Shown here piece by piece: positions 27,329-38,054 of a stretch of DNA of 64,000 bases (position 1 is its first letter; each line of letters starts with the position of its first letter). Below the pieces are notes generated by a model, which searched no databases, was not told where the DNA came from, and was given only the letters and a program-made list of their open reading frames with translations. The position numbers were made by a program, and so were the translations under genes. Source of the DNA: Oceanobacillus sp. CFH 90083. Lineage in GTDB: Bacteria; Bacillota; Bacilli; Bacillales; Amphibacillaceae. The stretch covers positions 103,531 to 167,530 of the forward strand of contig NZ_VIYG01000010.1 in the NCBI RefSeq assembly GCF_009389585.1. The letters run 5' to 3'.

Positions 27329-28234
27329 ATGGCTAAATGGAGTCTGAAGCGTGCAGGACTTATTGGTTCATTAGCACTTGGACTGGTTGTTGCAGGCTGT
27401 GGCAGTGACGATAATGGCGATAACGGTGGTGGAGATGGCGATTCTGCTGAAGGCGGCGTAGATGGAGAGATTGAACTGGCTTATGTAGAGTGGGATTCTG
27501 AAGTGGCATCTACACATGTTATCGGAAAAGTACTGGAAGATGCAGGTTATGATGTAAAATTAACTGCATTGGATAATGCAGTGATGTGGGAAGCAGTTGC
27601 AAATGGCGAAGCAGATGGTATGGTAGCAGCCTGGTTGCCGGGAACACACGCTGAACAATTCGAAGCATATGGTGATCAAGTAGAACAGCTTGGCGTTAAC
27701 TTAGAAGGTGCAAAAATTGGTCTGGTTGTACCAGAGTATATGGATGTCGATTCTATTGCCGATCTTTCCGATGAAGCTGGTCAAACCATTACAGGCATTG
27801 AGCCGGGTGCTGGTGTTGTAAGTGCAGCTGAAGAAGCTGTTGAAACGTATGATAACCTGGATGGCTGGACTGTTCAGACTTCTTCCAGCGGCGCGATGAC
27901 AACAGAGCTGGGAAGTGCTTATAATAGTGAAAATGAAATTATTATAACTGGCTGGACCCCGCACTGGAAGTTTCAGGTATATGATTTGAAGTATCTTGAT
28001 GATCCAGAGGGTGTATTTGGTGAAGCAGAAACAATTGAAACAATGGTTCGTGAAGGACTGGAAGAGGATGCACCAGAGGCATATCAAATACTGGATAACT
28101 TCCACTGGACTACAGACGATATGGAAGAAGTTATGTTAAATATTAGTGAAGGTGCTGATCCAGCTGATGCAGCTGCTGAATGGGTAGAAGCGAATCAAGA
28201 AACGGTAGCTGAATGGACAGAAGGTATTGAATAG
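27329..28234 (+). CDS. opuAC: glycine betaine-binding lipoprotein OpuAC
   Basis: A 301-residue lipoprotein with lipobox VAGC (Cys24) and a Gly/Asp linker. The mature domain contains tryptophans positioned as in the aromatic cage of OpuAC proteins (YVEWDSEVAST, AAWLPGTHAEQ, GWTPHWKFQVY), which hold the trimethylammonium group of betaine by cation-pi contacts. It captures glycine betaine outside the cell for OpuAA/OpuAB. The acidic surface composition suits a salt-tolerant organism. Confidence 0.94.
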   Translation: MAKWSLKRAGLIGSLALGLVVAGCGSDDNGDNGGGDGDSAEGGVDGEIELAYVEWDSEVASTHVIGKVLEDAGYDVKLTALDNAVMWEAVANGEADGMVAAWLPGTHAEQFEAYGDQVEQLGVNLEGAKIGLVVPEYMDVDSIADLSDEAGQTITGIEPGAGVVSAAEEAVETYDNLDGWTVQTSSSGAMTTELGSAYNSENEIIITGWTPHWKFQVYDLKYLDDPEGVFGEAETIETMVREGLEEDAPEAYQILDNFHWTTDDMEEVMLNISEGADPADAAAEWVEANQETVAEWTEGIE

Positions 28235-28248
28235 GGTTAGATATCCTT

Positions 28249-28291
28249 TAAAGAGGCGATTCCAATAATTATGTTGGGATCGTCTTTTCTA
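28249..28291 (+). terminator. terminator of the opuA operon
   Basis: A stem of about 15 pairs including G-U (AGAGGCGATTCCAAT with GTTGGGATCGTCTTTT), followed by TCTATG. It lies 15 bases after the opuAC stop. Confidence 0.75.
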
Positions 28292-28303
28292 TGTTTATAG
28301 TTA

Positions 28304-28454
28304 AAATCCGAACATTTTATAATTTTTTTAAATTTTAGTTCGCCTTTTCTAAGCTGAAATAAACAAAATTGAATAATTGAAGCATATGATTAAGTCAAAA
28401 TGAAAAATAATGTTCGTATTTTACATTGACGTTTGTTTTTTTAACTGATAAAAT
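28304..28454 (+). promoter_or_regulatory. PurR-box set and promoter of purA
   Basis: AAATCCGAACATT (28304-28316) matches the Bacillus PurBox AWWWCCGAACWWT exactly. A weaker inverted copy with the GTTCG core is at 28335-28347, 18 bases away as in characterised paired boxes. A third inverted copy, one mismatch from consensus, is at 28409-28421, directly before a -35 TTGACG (28426-28431) with a 17-bp spacer to TAAAAT (28449-28454). PurR repression relieved by PRPP is the established mechanism for such boxes. Confidence 0.75.
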
Positions 28455-28562
28455 AACAAATGGTGAGTAAAAACCAAATGATGATAAGTGATTGTTCTGT
28501 CATGAATAAGCATGATCGCAAAGATAAAGAAAATCATGCAGGACAAGAATCTTCATATATAA

Positions 28563-29873
<1,311 letters not shown>

Positions 29874-29892
29874 TAACATAATGAAACATAAT

Positions 29893-29926
29893 AAAAGGAG
29901 CTGAATCTCATCATCAGCTCCTTTTT
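29893..29926 (+). terminator. terminator after purA
   Basis: AAAAGGAGCTGA (29893-29904) pairs perfectly with TCAGCTCCTTTT (29914-29925), followed by TT. The next 275 bases, up to walR, hold only AT-rich promoter-type DNA without a gene. Confidence 0.85.
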
Positions 29927-30201
29927 GCATGGAATGAAAAATATATCCAAATTTTTCCGTTTCCTATCTTTCTGTTCTGCCTACAAGACATAAAGGCAAA
30001 TTTACGTTAAAATAGAGGGAAGGCATCTATGTATAAATTTGATTTTATAAAGATTTGCTATGATTAAACAGGCTATAAATGAAACTTTTTATCCATTATA
30101 GAAAAAATCAATAATAAAACATCGCTGCTCACGATAGGAAATGTGAATATTTAAAATGAGAACAATAAAGAAATTTATCACGAAAAAAGGATGTGCAATC
30201 A

Positions 30202-30906
30202 ATGAGTCAGAAAATATTAGTTGTTGATGATGAACAGCCAATTGCAGATATATTACAGTTTAATTTAGAAAAAGAAGGTTACCAGGTGGTGGTGGCAAAT
30301 GATGGAGATACAGCGATTCAACTCGCAGAATCAGAGCGTCCTAATCTGATTCTATTAGATATTATGCTCCCTGGAAAAGACGGAAATGAAGTATTGCGTG
30401 AGGTGCGTAAAACACAAAGCATTCCTGTTATTATGCTGACTGCAAAGGATGCAGAAATTGATAAAGTACTTGGATTAGAATTAGGTGCAGATGATTATGT
30501 GACCAAACCATTCAGTAATCGTGAATTAATCGCGCGTGTAAAAGCAAACCTGCGTCGTGAAAATGTTCCGGCAGACGAGCCGTCAAAAACAACGAAGGAT
30601 ATTGTGATTGGTGATTTAATCGTTCATCCAGATGCTTACGTGGTTTCCCGCAAAGGGGAAGAGATTGAATTAACGCATCGTGAATTTGAATTATTACACT
30701 ATCTGGCACGTCATATTGGACAAGTTATGACACGTGAACATTTATTAGAAACCGTATGGGGCTACGATTATTTTGGAGATGTGCGTACAGTCGATGTTAC
30801 CGTTCGGCGTCTGCGTGAGAAAATTGAAGAAAACCCAAGTAACCCACTGTGGATTGTGACAAGAAGAGGTGTTGGGTATTATCTGCGTAATCCTGAACAG
30901 GAGTAG
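30202..30906 (+). CDS. walR: essential response regulator WalR (YycF)
   Basis: A 234-residue OmpR-type regulator. The receiver domain begins [15 protein letters not shown], with the phosphoacceptor Asp in [13 protein letters not shown] and the conserved Lys in [13 protein letters not shown]. The winged-helix domain contains [14 protein letters not shown] and [21 protein letters not shown] 30202 is preferred to GTG 30193, which sits inside the ribosome site AAAAAAGGATG. WalR controls cell-wall hydrolase genes and is essential in Bacillus. The next gene, encoding its kinase, starts 6 bases later. Confidence 0.97.
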   Translation: MSQKILVVDDEQPIADILQFNLEKEGYQVVVANDGDTAIQLAESERPNLILLDIMLPGKDGNEVLREVRKTQSIPVIMLTAKDAEIDKVLGLELGADDYVTKPFSNRELIARVKANLRRENVPADEPSKTTKDIVIGDLIVHPDAYVVSRKGEEIELTHREFELLHYLARHIGQVMTREHLLETVWGYDYFGDVRTVDVTVRRLREKIEENPSNPLWIVTRRGVGYYLRNPEQE

Positions 30907-30912
30907 GGCATA

Positions 30913-32742
30913 ATGAATAAAGTTGGTTTTTTCAGGTCGATCCAGTTAAAGTTTATTATTATTTACATCCTGCTGTTAATTTTAGCTGTACAAGTAATTG
31001 GATCTTTTTTTACAGACCGTTTAGAAGAGAATCTGATGGATACGTTTAAAAACTCTGTTACAGAGCGTGTGGAGATGCTGAGCTACAACCTGGAACAGGC
31101 TTTTATCAGAGATCGTTCAGAGGAAGATAATAGCTTAGAACAGGAAATTCGAGCAATTATTGATGATGTGAATACAGAAAATGTAGCGACAACCATTTAT
31201 GTTTATGATCGTCACGCCCGGATTTTAGGGACAAACCAGATTGACGAGCAGGAAGAGGTTGGAAAGAAGTCTACAGATATTAATGTACAGAATACCATAT
31301 TATTTGAACAATCCCAGAAAGATACGTATTTTGACCGGCAAACAGACAGCAGGGTACATGTACATGTGGAGCCGTTAATTGGAAATGAAGGTACAGCAGT
31401 TGGAGCCATTCAGTTTACTGCTTCTCTGGAGCAGGTCTATGATCAAATTGAAGGAATTAATAATATCTTTCTTCAGGGCTCTGTTTTAGCAATCAGCATT
31501 TCTGCTATACTGGGAATTCTGGTGGCACGTACGATTACCAAGCCCATTAAGGAAATGCGTGAACAAGCACTGATCATGTCCAATGGAGACTTTACACAGA
31601 AATTAGATGTCTATGGACGGGATGAGATTGGGCAGCTGGCAGAAACCTTTAATGATTTGAACAGCAGGCTGAAGCACTCCTACGCGACGATTGAAGAAGA
31701 ACGGAGGAAGCTGAGCTCGGTTCTGTCCTATATGAGTGATGGTGTTATCGCAACAGATCAGACGGGAGCAGTAACTTTAATGAATGACGCTGCGGCCCGA
31801 ATGATTGGATCAAATCCGGATGATATGATTGGAGATGACATCATCGATGTACTGAATCTGGAAGAAAAAATTGTCGATATTAGCAAGCTGCCGGATAGCG
31901 GTTCAATGATTATTGATTTTAGTGATGAAGAAACACCATTTATTATCCGTGCGAACTTTTCAACCGTTGTAGATGAGGAAGAAGAAGTGACTGGTTTTAT
32001 CACGGTAATTAGTGATGTTACCGAACAGGAAAAAATGGAGCAGGAACGCAGAGATTTTGTATCGAATGTATCCCATGAACTTCGTACACCGCTGACGACG
32101 ATGAAAAGCTACTTAGAAGCCCTGTCAGATGGTGCCTGGGAAAATAAAGAAATTGCACCGCGCTTTTTAGAGGTTACGCAGAAGGAAACAGACCGGATGA
32201 TCCGTATGGTAAATGACCTGCTGCAGCTATCTAAAATGGATTCCGATGAATTGCCGATGCATAAAGAAAGAACAGAATTTATGAATTATGTGCACCAAGT
32301 TCTGGATCGCTATGAAATGAATCTGCCGGAAACGATTACGTTAGAGCGTCATATACCAAAAGGGAAATCATTTGTATGGATGGATAAAGATAAACTGACG
32401 CAAGTCTTTGATAATATTATTACCAATGCTTTTAAATACTCGCCAGAAGGTGGGAAAGTACGTGTAAATCTCGATGTAAGACGTCACATGGTTATCGTCA
32501 GCATTCAGGATGAAGGAATGGGGATTCCATATGATAAGCTCGATAAGATCTTTGAACGTTTCTACCGTGCTGATCGTGCCAGAAACAGAAAGCTCGGTGG
32601 AACAGGACTCGGTTTAGCGATTACGAAAGAGCTTGTTGAAGCCCATCACGGAAAGATTTGGGCGCAAAGTAAAGAAGGTCGCGGAACAACTATTCTATTT
32701 ACCTTGCCACTCATGGGATCGAAGCGGGGGAGAGGCAAATGA
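30913..32742 (+). CDS. walK: essential sensor histidine kinase WalK (YycG)
   Basis: A 609-residue kinase, the same size as Bacillus WalK. Two membrane helices (about 9-29 and 183-205) flank an extracellular sensor domain, followed by HAMP (TKPIKEMREQA), PAS, HisKA with the phosphorylated His in SNVSHELRTPLTTMKSYLEAL, and the ATPase domain (NIITNAFKYSPEGG, DEGMGIPYDKLDKIFERFYR, GGTGLGLAITKELVE). It senses cell-wall synthesis and lipid II at the septum in B. subtilis. Its stop overlaps the walH start by ATGA. Confidence 0.97.
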   Translation: MNKVGFFRSIQLKFIIIYILLLILAVQVIGSFFTDRLEENLMDTFKNSVTERVEMLSYNLEQAFIRDRSEEDNSLEQEIRAIIDDVNTENVATTIYVYDRHARILGTNQIDEQEEVGKKSTDINVQNTILFEQSQKDTYFDRQTDSRVHVHVEPLIGNEGTAVGAIQFTASLEQVYDQIEGINNIFLQGSVLAISISAILGILVARTITKPIKEMREQALIMSNGDFTQKLDVYGRDEIGQLAETFNDLNSRLKHSYATIEEERRKLSSVLSYMSDGVIATDQTGAVTLMNDAAARMIGSNPDDMIGDDIIDVLNLEEKIVDISKLPDSGSMIIDFSDEETPFIIRANFSTVVDEEEEVTGFITVISDVTEQEKMEQERRDFVSNVSHELRTPLTTMKSYLEALSDGAWENKEIAPRFLEVTQKETDRMIRMVNDLLQLSKMDSDELPMHKERTEFMNYVHQVLDRYEMNLPETITLERHIPKGKSFVWMDKDKLTQVFDNIITNAFKYSPEGGKVRVNLDVRRHMVIVSIQDEGMGIPYDKLDKIFERFYRADRARNRKLGGTGLGLAITKELVEAHHGKIWAQSKEGRGTTILFTLPLMGSKRGRGK

Positions 32743-34046
32743 AATTAGAGACGGCAAAATCTTTATTGCTGATTATTTTAATTGGGACAAGTTTAATTCT
32801 CACATTTGGAATGTGGAATTACCGTGCGGAGTATGAACCATTGAATGATGTGGAATCGATTGATGAAGCCGATTTAGGCGGTGAAACAAAGGATGTAGAC
32901 GATGTTATCAAGCCTAATAATATTGTTTTTAAAATGAATGGACAATTTTTTAGCTATGCAAATCCAGCGGACAGCATGCAGCTGTTTGAAGATATCCAGC
33001 GTTGGAAATTGACGGATATACAAAACAGAGCAGCAGAAGACGATAGGGAATCCGGGGCAGAAGCAGAGATTATTTTCCCGACAGAGGTTCCGTTATCGTT
33101 ATTTGATTCTATTTTAAATGTCGATAATACGCTGAGAAGCAATACGAATTTCTATGTAGATCGATTTTATATTGCATTAAATGAAGAGACTGGGGTATTA
33201 CAAGTTCAATTTGTTTCAACAGATGGAGAAGAAGTTGTGGAAGGAACCATTCATTCCACGGAGCACTACGAGCGATTACTATCGATATTCAATGAGCTGG
33301 ATGACGAAGCATATGAGGAAAGAGAATTAATTTCAGGCACAGCGAAAGATATTTATATTCCAATAGAAGCAAAATCAATGAAATCTTTTACGTATACTTT
33401 TGATACAACGGATGCTGTTACAATTAGAAATATTATGTTCACCAATCCTAACGTAGTAAATATATCTGAATCAGCTCCCGGATCAATTATGTACCGGACG
33501 GATAATAGACAGTTAAATATTTCGAATCATGGAATGAGATTTATTGATGTGGCGGAAAGAAATAATGAACCGACCGATACCAATGTGTTGCGGCAAAGCA
33601 TGGAAAAGATCAACGAGCATAAAGGCTTTACAGATGATTATCGCTTAGAAAGCTTTACGGAGGATAGCATCGCTTATCGTCTGTATCGATTTCAATATCC
33701 CGTTGTGAATAATTCGTATATGGATTTATCGATGATTTACCAGGAATGGCAAAATGATCAGTTAAGTGAATATAACCGCTCTTTAATATCGCTCGATACA
33801 GTTATTAATACCTCCTCAAAAGAGTTGAGGAGCGGCAATGAAATTATATTGAGCATCCAGCAAGGTGAAAATGCAGCGGATATTGACGATGTTCAGATTG
33901 CATATCGTTTAACAATTGGTTCAAACGAAAATGGTGAGGACTATGTGTTATTAGAGCCCAATTGGTATCAGCGCATTGATAACAGCTGGTCCACGGTACC
34001 GGAGATAAATGCAGATACACAACAAAACTTAGAAGGAGGAAGTTGA
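32739..34046 (+). CDS. walH: WalK regulator WalH (YycH)
   Basis: A 435-residue protein with one N-terminal membrane anchor (about 7-24) and a large extracytoplasmic domain of the YycH fold. The family has low sequence conservation; identity rests on anchor, size and place between walK and walI. In B. subtilis WalH and WalI bind WalK in the membrane and restrain it. The composition is strongly acidic. Translational coupling with walK is indicated by the 4-base overlap. Confidence 0.92.
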   Translation: MKLETAKSLLLIILIGTSLILTFGMWNYRAEYEPLNDVESIDEADLGGETKDVDDVIKPNNIVFKMNGQFFSYANPADSMQLFEDIQRWKLTDIQNRAAEDDRESGAEAEIIFPTEVPLSLFDSILNVDNTLRSNTNFYVDRFYIALNEETGVLQVQFVSTDGEEVVEGTIHSTEHYERLLSIFNELDDEAYEERELISGTAKDIYIPIEAKSMKSFTYTFDTTDAVTIRNIMFTNPNVVNISESAPGSIMYRTDNRQLNISNHGMRFIDVAERNNEPTDTNVLRQSMEKINEHKGFTDDYRLESFTEDSIAYRLYRFQYPVVNNSYMDLSMIYQEWQNDQLSEYNRSLISLDTVINTSSKELRSGNEIILSIQQGENAADIDDVQIAYRLTIGSNENGEDYVLLEPNWYQRIDNSWSTVPEINADTQQNLEGGS

Positions 34047-34048
34047 GA

Positions 34049-34984
34049 ATGCAATGGTCACATATTAAAACGCTGTTTATTCTCAGTTTCCTGGTCTTAA
34101 ATATTTATTTATTATTTCAATTTATTAGTAAACAGCAGGATATGAATATTCCGGAGCTGGAGGTTGCTGATATGAATCTGGATGAGGAGCTGGAACAGGA
34201 ACGGATTACAGTTTCTGCAGATGTTCATTTTGAAATTCCGGATTTGAGCTATATTTCTTCCTCACAGAAGGAATTTTCCCGTACAGAAATCAGCGAGTTA
34301 AATGATATAGATGATATAAATGCTGTAAGGAGTAAGGACAATCAATTATTAGCAGTGGAATTCTCTTCTCCATTGGAAATTCCGGAAGATATAGAGCCGG
34401 GCGCTTTGTCTGAACTGGTCAGACCTTATGTTTTAAATGCATCAGAATTCAGCTTCGGTACATGGAATCGTGATTTAAATATTATTGTCTTTTATCAAAA
34501 TAAAGAAGGTTATCCGATTTATTTAAATCAGCATGCGATGCTAACGTTTTATGTGAATGATGATAGAGAAATTACACATTATACGCAAACCATGGTCGGT
34601 GATGCCGATGTACAGGAAAGTACCAGCTTAAATGCACCAATGATTGCCATTGGTTCTCTGCTTCACAATCGCTATTTAAATTCGGAAGAAGACGTGTCCA
34701 ATGTTGAATTTGGCTATTATTCCAGGATTGAGGATGAAGGGGAAGGGACGCAGGTATTTGCGCCAACCTATAAAATAACGGTAGATGATGAAAATGATTA
34801 CTTTGTCAATGCCGCCGAATCCTTTACCTATCCGGGGAATTATACCGGATACCTTGTAAAGATGCTGGAGGAGAATTATTTACGAAAGCTTTATGTAATG
34901 TTAGCTGAGGATAGCAGGATAGCAGATGATCTTAGTTCGATGATAGAGGATAAGATTGAGCCTTATAGGAGTGAGCCGGAATGA
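34049..34984 (+). CDS. walI: WalK regulator WalI (YycI)
   Basis: A 311-residue single-pass membrane protein (helix about 8-26) with a YycI-type extracytoplasmic domain including [24 protein letters not shown] 34049 is preferred: AAGGAGG lies 9 bases upstream, whereas TTG 34043 falls within the spacer. It works with WalH to regulate WalK. Its stop overlaps the walJ start by ATGA. Confidence 0.92.
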   Translation: MQWSHIKTLFILSFLVLNIYLLFQFISKQQDMNIPELEVADMNLDEELEQERITVSADVHFEIPDLSYISSSQKEFSRTEISELNDIDDINAVRSKDNQLLAVEFSSPLEIPEDIEPGALSELVRPYVLNASEFSFGTWNRDLNIIVFYQNKEGYPIYLNQHAMLTFYVNDDREITHYTQTMVGDADVQESTSLNAPMIAIGSLLHNRYLNSEEDVSNVEFGYYSRIEDEGEGTQVFAPTYKITVDDENDYFVNAAESFTYPGNYTGYLVKMLEENYLRKLYVMLAEDSRIADDLSSMIEDKIEPYRSEPE

Positions 34985-35784
34985 CTTTACGTTTTAGTGT
35001 GCTTGCATCAGGCAGCACAGGCAATGCATTTTATATAGAATCAGAACAGCAGCGCCTGTTAGTAGACGCTGGATTGAGCGGAAAAAAGATGGACGGGCTT
35101 TTTCAGAAGATTGATGTAGACCCGGCGCGTCTGGATGGGATTCTTGTCACGCATGAGCATAGTGATCATATTAAAGGTCTGGGTATCTTCGCCCGTAAAT
35201 ATAATCTTCCTATCTATGCAAATGAGAAAACATGGCAGGCAATGACCGGTTCTATCGGTAAACTGACAATCGATCAAAAATTTCAATTTGATATGGAATC
35301 TGTCCGCAGCTTTGGAGATATAGATGTCGAATCTTTCGGTGTATCTCATGATGCAGCAGAGCCGATGTTTTACACCTTTCGCAATAATGGACAAAAGGTA
35401 GCACTTGTTACTGACTTAGGCTACGTATCTGAACGGATCAAAAAGACAGTTGAAGACGCGGATGCCTATATATTTGAAGCAAATCATGATGTAGAGATGC
35501 TCAGGATGGGGCGCTATCCCTGGAATGTAAAACGGCGTATCTTAGGGGACTCCGGACACGTTTCCAATGAAGATTGCGCTCTTGCCCTGACAGATGTGAT
35601 TACAGATCGCACCAAGCGAATTTACTTAGCTCACCTTAGTCTGGATAATAATATGAAGGACCTGGCACGGATGTCTGTCAATCAGATTTTAACTGAACGC
35701 GGAATAGACATAGAGCTGCATGACACAGATCCCGAAGCACCGACACCATTATATGATGTTGGCGGCGTAAAAGAGCGTGTATAA
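34981..35784 (+). CDS. walJ: metallo-beta-lactamase-fold protein WalJ (YycJ)
   Basis: A 267-residue MBL-fold hydrolase. The metal site motif is [15 protein letters not shown] (THxHxDH), with later ligands in VTDLGYV and [12 protein letters not shown]. YycJ has been described as a 5'-3' exonuclease, and the gene ends the wal operon in most Bacillaceae. It is in the cytoplasm (no signal). It is cotranslated with walI. Confidence 0.95.
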   Translation: MTLRFSVLASGSTGNAFYIESEQQRLLVDAGLSGKKMDGLFQKIDVDPARLDGILVTHEHSDHIKGLGIFARKYNLPIYANEKTWQAMTGSIGKLTIDQKFQFDMESVRSFGDIDVESFGVSHDAAEPMFYTFRNNGQKVALVTDLGYVSERIKKTVEDADAYIFEANHDVEMLRMGRYPWNVKRRILGDSGHVSNEDCALALTDVITDRTKRIYLAHLSLDNNMKDLARMSVNQILTERGIDIELHDTDPEAPTPLYDVGGVKERV

Positions 35785-35804
35785 GCGAAACAGAAAAATA
35801 GAAC

Positions 35805-35880
35805 AAAGAGCTCTTCATTTGGGATAATAATTTCATTTATGCATAAACTGAAATTAGCTCCCAAATGAGAGCTTTGTTTG
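35805..35880 (+). terminator. long imperfect stem-loop after the wal operon
   Basis: AAAGAGCTCTTCATTTGGGA pairs with the complementary CCCAAATGAGAGCTTT over a total span of 72 bases, with an inner ATTTCA/TGAAAT stem; the 3' side ends GTTTGATTTTG. It is the likely terminator of walRKHIJ, although htrC may be partly cotranscribed. Confidence 0.55.
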
Positions 35881-36039
35881 ATTTTGCTGTTAGAAGATGC
35901 ATTTTTCATACAGCCGAACCATTATTGTAAATTACAATTTAGCGTTTAATCATAAATAAGTTTCGGGAATACTTAGATAAATTCTTCCACCACTTCATTT
36001 TCTAACAAAAACCTGATGAATGCATAAGGAGAAAGGTAT

Positions 36040-37257
36040 ATGGAATATAATGACCAATCGAATCAGCCACACAAAGAAAACAAAGGAAAATGGCTTGTCC
36101 CATTATTGTTAGGTATTATTATTGGCGGAATACTTGTGTTACTTATTAATCCCGATTTTCTGCAAGGTGAAAGTGAAAATACGGAGCAAATAAGTCCTGC
36201 TGAGGAAAAGAATAACGGGGAGACTCCTTCTGGCAGTAATGGCAATGCCACCACAGATCAGCCCATGCAGATAGATGTTTCCACACAGCTGACGGAGATT
36301 ATTGAACATGTCACGCCGGCTGTTGTCGGTATTACCAATATTCAACAGAATGTTTCGTGGGGAGCTGGTGCGGACGGTGTAGAAGCCGGGACAGGGTCAG
36401 GTGTTATTTATAAGGTAGAAGATGGTGAAACGTATATTGTCACGAATCATCATGTTATTGAAGATGCCGATGCTGTAGAAGTAATTATGCATGATGAGAC
36501 GCATTTGGAAGCAGAAATTATTGGAAGTGATTTATTTACAGATTTAGCAGTACTCAAAATGGATAGTGGAAATGAAGATACGGTGATGGAATTAGGTAAT
36601 TCTGAGAATTTGAAGGTAGGAGAGCCGGCGATTGCGATTGGGAACCCATTAGGAGCATATTTATCAAGTACCGTGACCCAGGGCGTGATTAGCGGAACAG
36701 AGCGTACCATTCCAATGGATTTTAATTTTGATGGTCAGCCTGATTGGCAAGCGGAGGTTATTCAGACAGATGCAGCGATTAATCCAGGAAATAGCGGTGG
36801 TGCATTAATTAATTTATATGGACAGTTAATTGGGATTAATTCCATGAAAATTAATGAAGAAGCAGTGGAGGGGATTGGCTTTGCAATCCCGATAAATAGT
36901 GCCCTCCCTGTGATTCAGGAGCTGGAGGAAAGTGGGGAAGTCATTCGGCCTTTCTTAGGTGTGGAAATCTATTCGATTGAGGAGCTGCCCCAATATGAGT
37001 GGAGAAATACATTACAGCTGCCGGTGGAAGTAGATGGCGGTGTGTATGTATGGAGTGTGGAAAATTTATCCCCAGCGGACAAAGCCGGTATGGAGCAATA
37101 TGATGTGATTGTAGCATTGGATGGTCAGTCTGTGTATAATACGATTGATTTGCGAAAGATTCTTTATGAAGATAAAGATGTTGGTGATATGGTAACCATA
37201 GACTTTTATCGGGACGGCGAGCTACATCAAGCAGAAATGAAGCTGGAGGCTCAATAA
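36040..37257 (+). CDS. htrC: HtrA-like membrane serine protease (HtrC/YyxA)
   Basis: A 405-residue S1C protease with one N-terminal membrane helix (about 19-40), a Ser/Asn/Glu linker, a trypsin-like domain and one PDZ domain. The catalytic triad is visible as His in IVTNHHVIEDAD, Asp in TDLAVLKMD and Ser in NPGNSGGALINL. The PDZ domain (about 305-400) has VENLSPADKAGMEQYDVIVALDG. It degrades or refolds misfolded envelope proteins. Its place after the wal operon matches yyxA (htrC) of B. subtilis. Ribosome site AAGGAGAAAGG. Confidence 0.94.
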   Translation: MEYNDQSNQPHKENKGKWLVPLLLGIIIGGILVLLINPDFLQGESENTEQISPAEEKNNGETPSGSNGNATTDQPMQIDVSTQLTEIIEHVTPAVVGITNIQQNVSWGAGADGVEAGTGSGVIYKVEDGETYIVTNHHVIEDADAVEVIMHDETHLEAEIIGSDLFTDLAVLKMDSGNEDTVMELGNSENLKVGEPAIAIGNPLGAYLSSTVTQGVISGTERTIPMDFNFDGQPDWQAEVIQTDAAINPGNSGGALINLYGQLIGINSMKINEEAVEGIGFAIPINSALPVIQELEESGEVIRPFLGVEIYSIEELPQYEWRNTLQLPVEVDGGVYVWSVENLSPADKAGMEQYDVIVALDGQSVYNTIDLRKILYEDKDVGDMVTIDFYRDGELHQAEMKLEAQ

Positions 37258-37269
37258 AAGAGGACGTTC

Positions 37270-37310
37270 AAAAAAGAATGGATAGATAAGCGAATCCATT
37301 CTTTTTTGTG
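37270..37310 (+). terminator. terminator after htrC
   Basis: A perfect 14-bp stem (AAAAAAGAATGGAT, 37270-37283; ATCCATTCTTTTTT, 37294-37307) with a 10-nt loop. Confidence 0.9.
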
Positions 37311-37315
37311 TATTG

Positions 37316-37508
37316 TTATCCACAGAATCTAAAAATTATACACAAACGGTGGATAAAAAATAAGTGAATTTCTATATTTGGTGTGGAAAATATGTTCTTA
37401 TACTATATAACTGCGAACGTTTGTGCATATGTGGATATAATTGTGGATAATGTGAGTTTATCCATATGCTATAAACAGGATTTTTGAATTACACAGATGT
37501 TGTCCACA
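37316..37508. promoter_or_regulatory. DnaA-box cluster
   Basis: Seven 9-mers match the DnaA box TTATCCACA with at most one mismatch in 193 bp. Exact copies are at 37316-37324 (+) and 37442-37450 (-). One-mismatch copies are at 37348-37356 (-), 37382-37390 (-), 37430-37438 (-), 37458-37466 (+) and 37500-37508 (+). The DNA is AT-rich and gene-free. B. subtilis is known to have oriC-proximal DnaA-box clusters that titrate DnaA, one of them next to yydA (rlmH), just past htrC; position suggests this is its counterpart. Confidence 0.8.
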
Positions 37509-37524
37509 ATTGGATGTGAGAAAG

Positions 37525-37896
37525 TTAAGTGAAGGATTCTGTTTCCTTGCGCTGCGTCCAAAGGAAGATAAGGAGTATCAGTAATGTAATGTCTAATCGG
37601 GATGCAAACAGAAATGCAAATATGCCATCACCCGTCAGGACAGGAAGTTTTGTAAAAAAGAGTGCACCAAACATAATAAAAATAAGCGGAATGATTGATA
37701 TGTGGATAAAAATTCTCCCGATTAATAATAATCCCGCCATTACTTCAAAAAGCGCTACGAAGAAATAAACATAATTAGATAAAGGCACGCCCATTTGCTC
37801 AAAACTGCTGACCATGGAAAGGTCCACAAATTTCATCAGCCCGGAAACAAGAAATACAAACCCCACGACGTAACAAATAAGCTTCGTTGGTTTCAT
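37525..37896 (-). CDS. DoxX-family membrane protein
   Basis: A 123-residue four-helix protein with DoxX features: VGFVFLVSGLMKFVDLSMV in helix 1 and YFFVALFEVMAGLLLIG in helix 2. ATG 37896 follows AAGGGGGGAATG at good spacing; the longer frame would run into that site. DoxX proteins are linked to redox and membrane integrity functions, but no definite activity is known. It is convergent with the DnaA-box region and divergent from the ABC exporter. Confidence 0.7.
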   Translation of the reverse strand: MKPTKLICYVVGFVFLVSGLMKFVDLSMVSSFEQMGVPLSNYVYFFVALFEVMAGLLLIGRIFIHISIIPLIFIMFGALFFTKLPVLTGDGIFAFLFASRLDITLLILLIFLWTQRKETESFT

Positions 37897-38054
37897 GTGA
37901 AACATTCCCCCCTTCTTTTTTATCGTATGCAGGAAGCAGGACAAACTTTCCCAGAATATGAGGATTAACATATTGTTTTCATACGAATTTAAATATATAA
38001 TTCATTCATATGTGCTTTATCATTTTCATCATAGAAAAGAAAGGAAGGGTAGAA

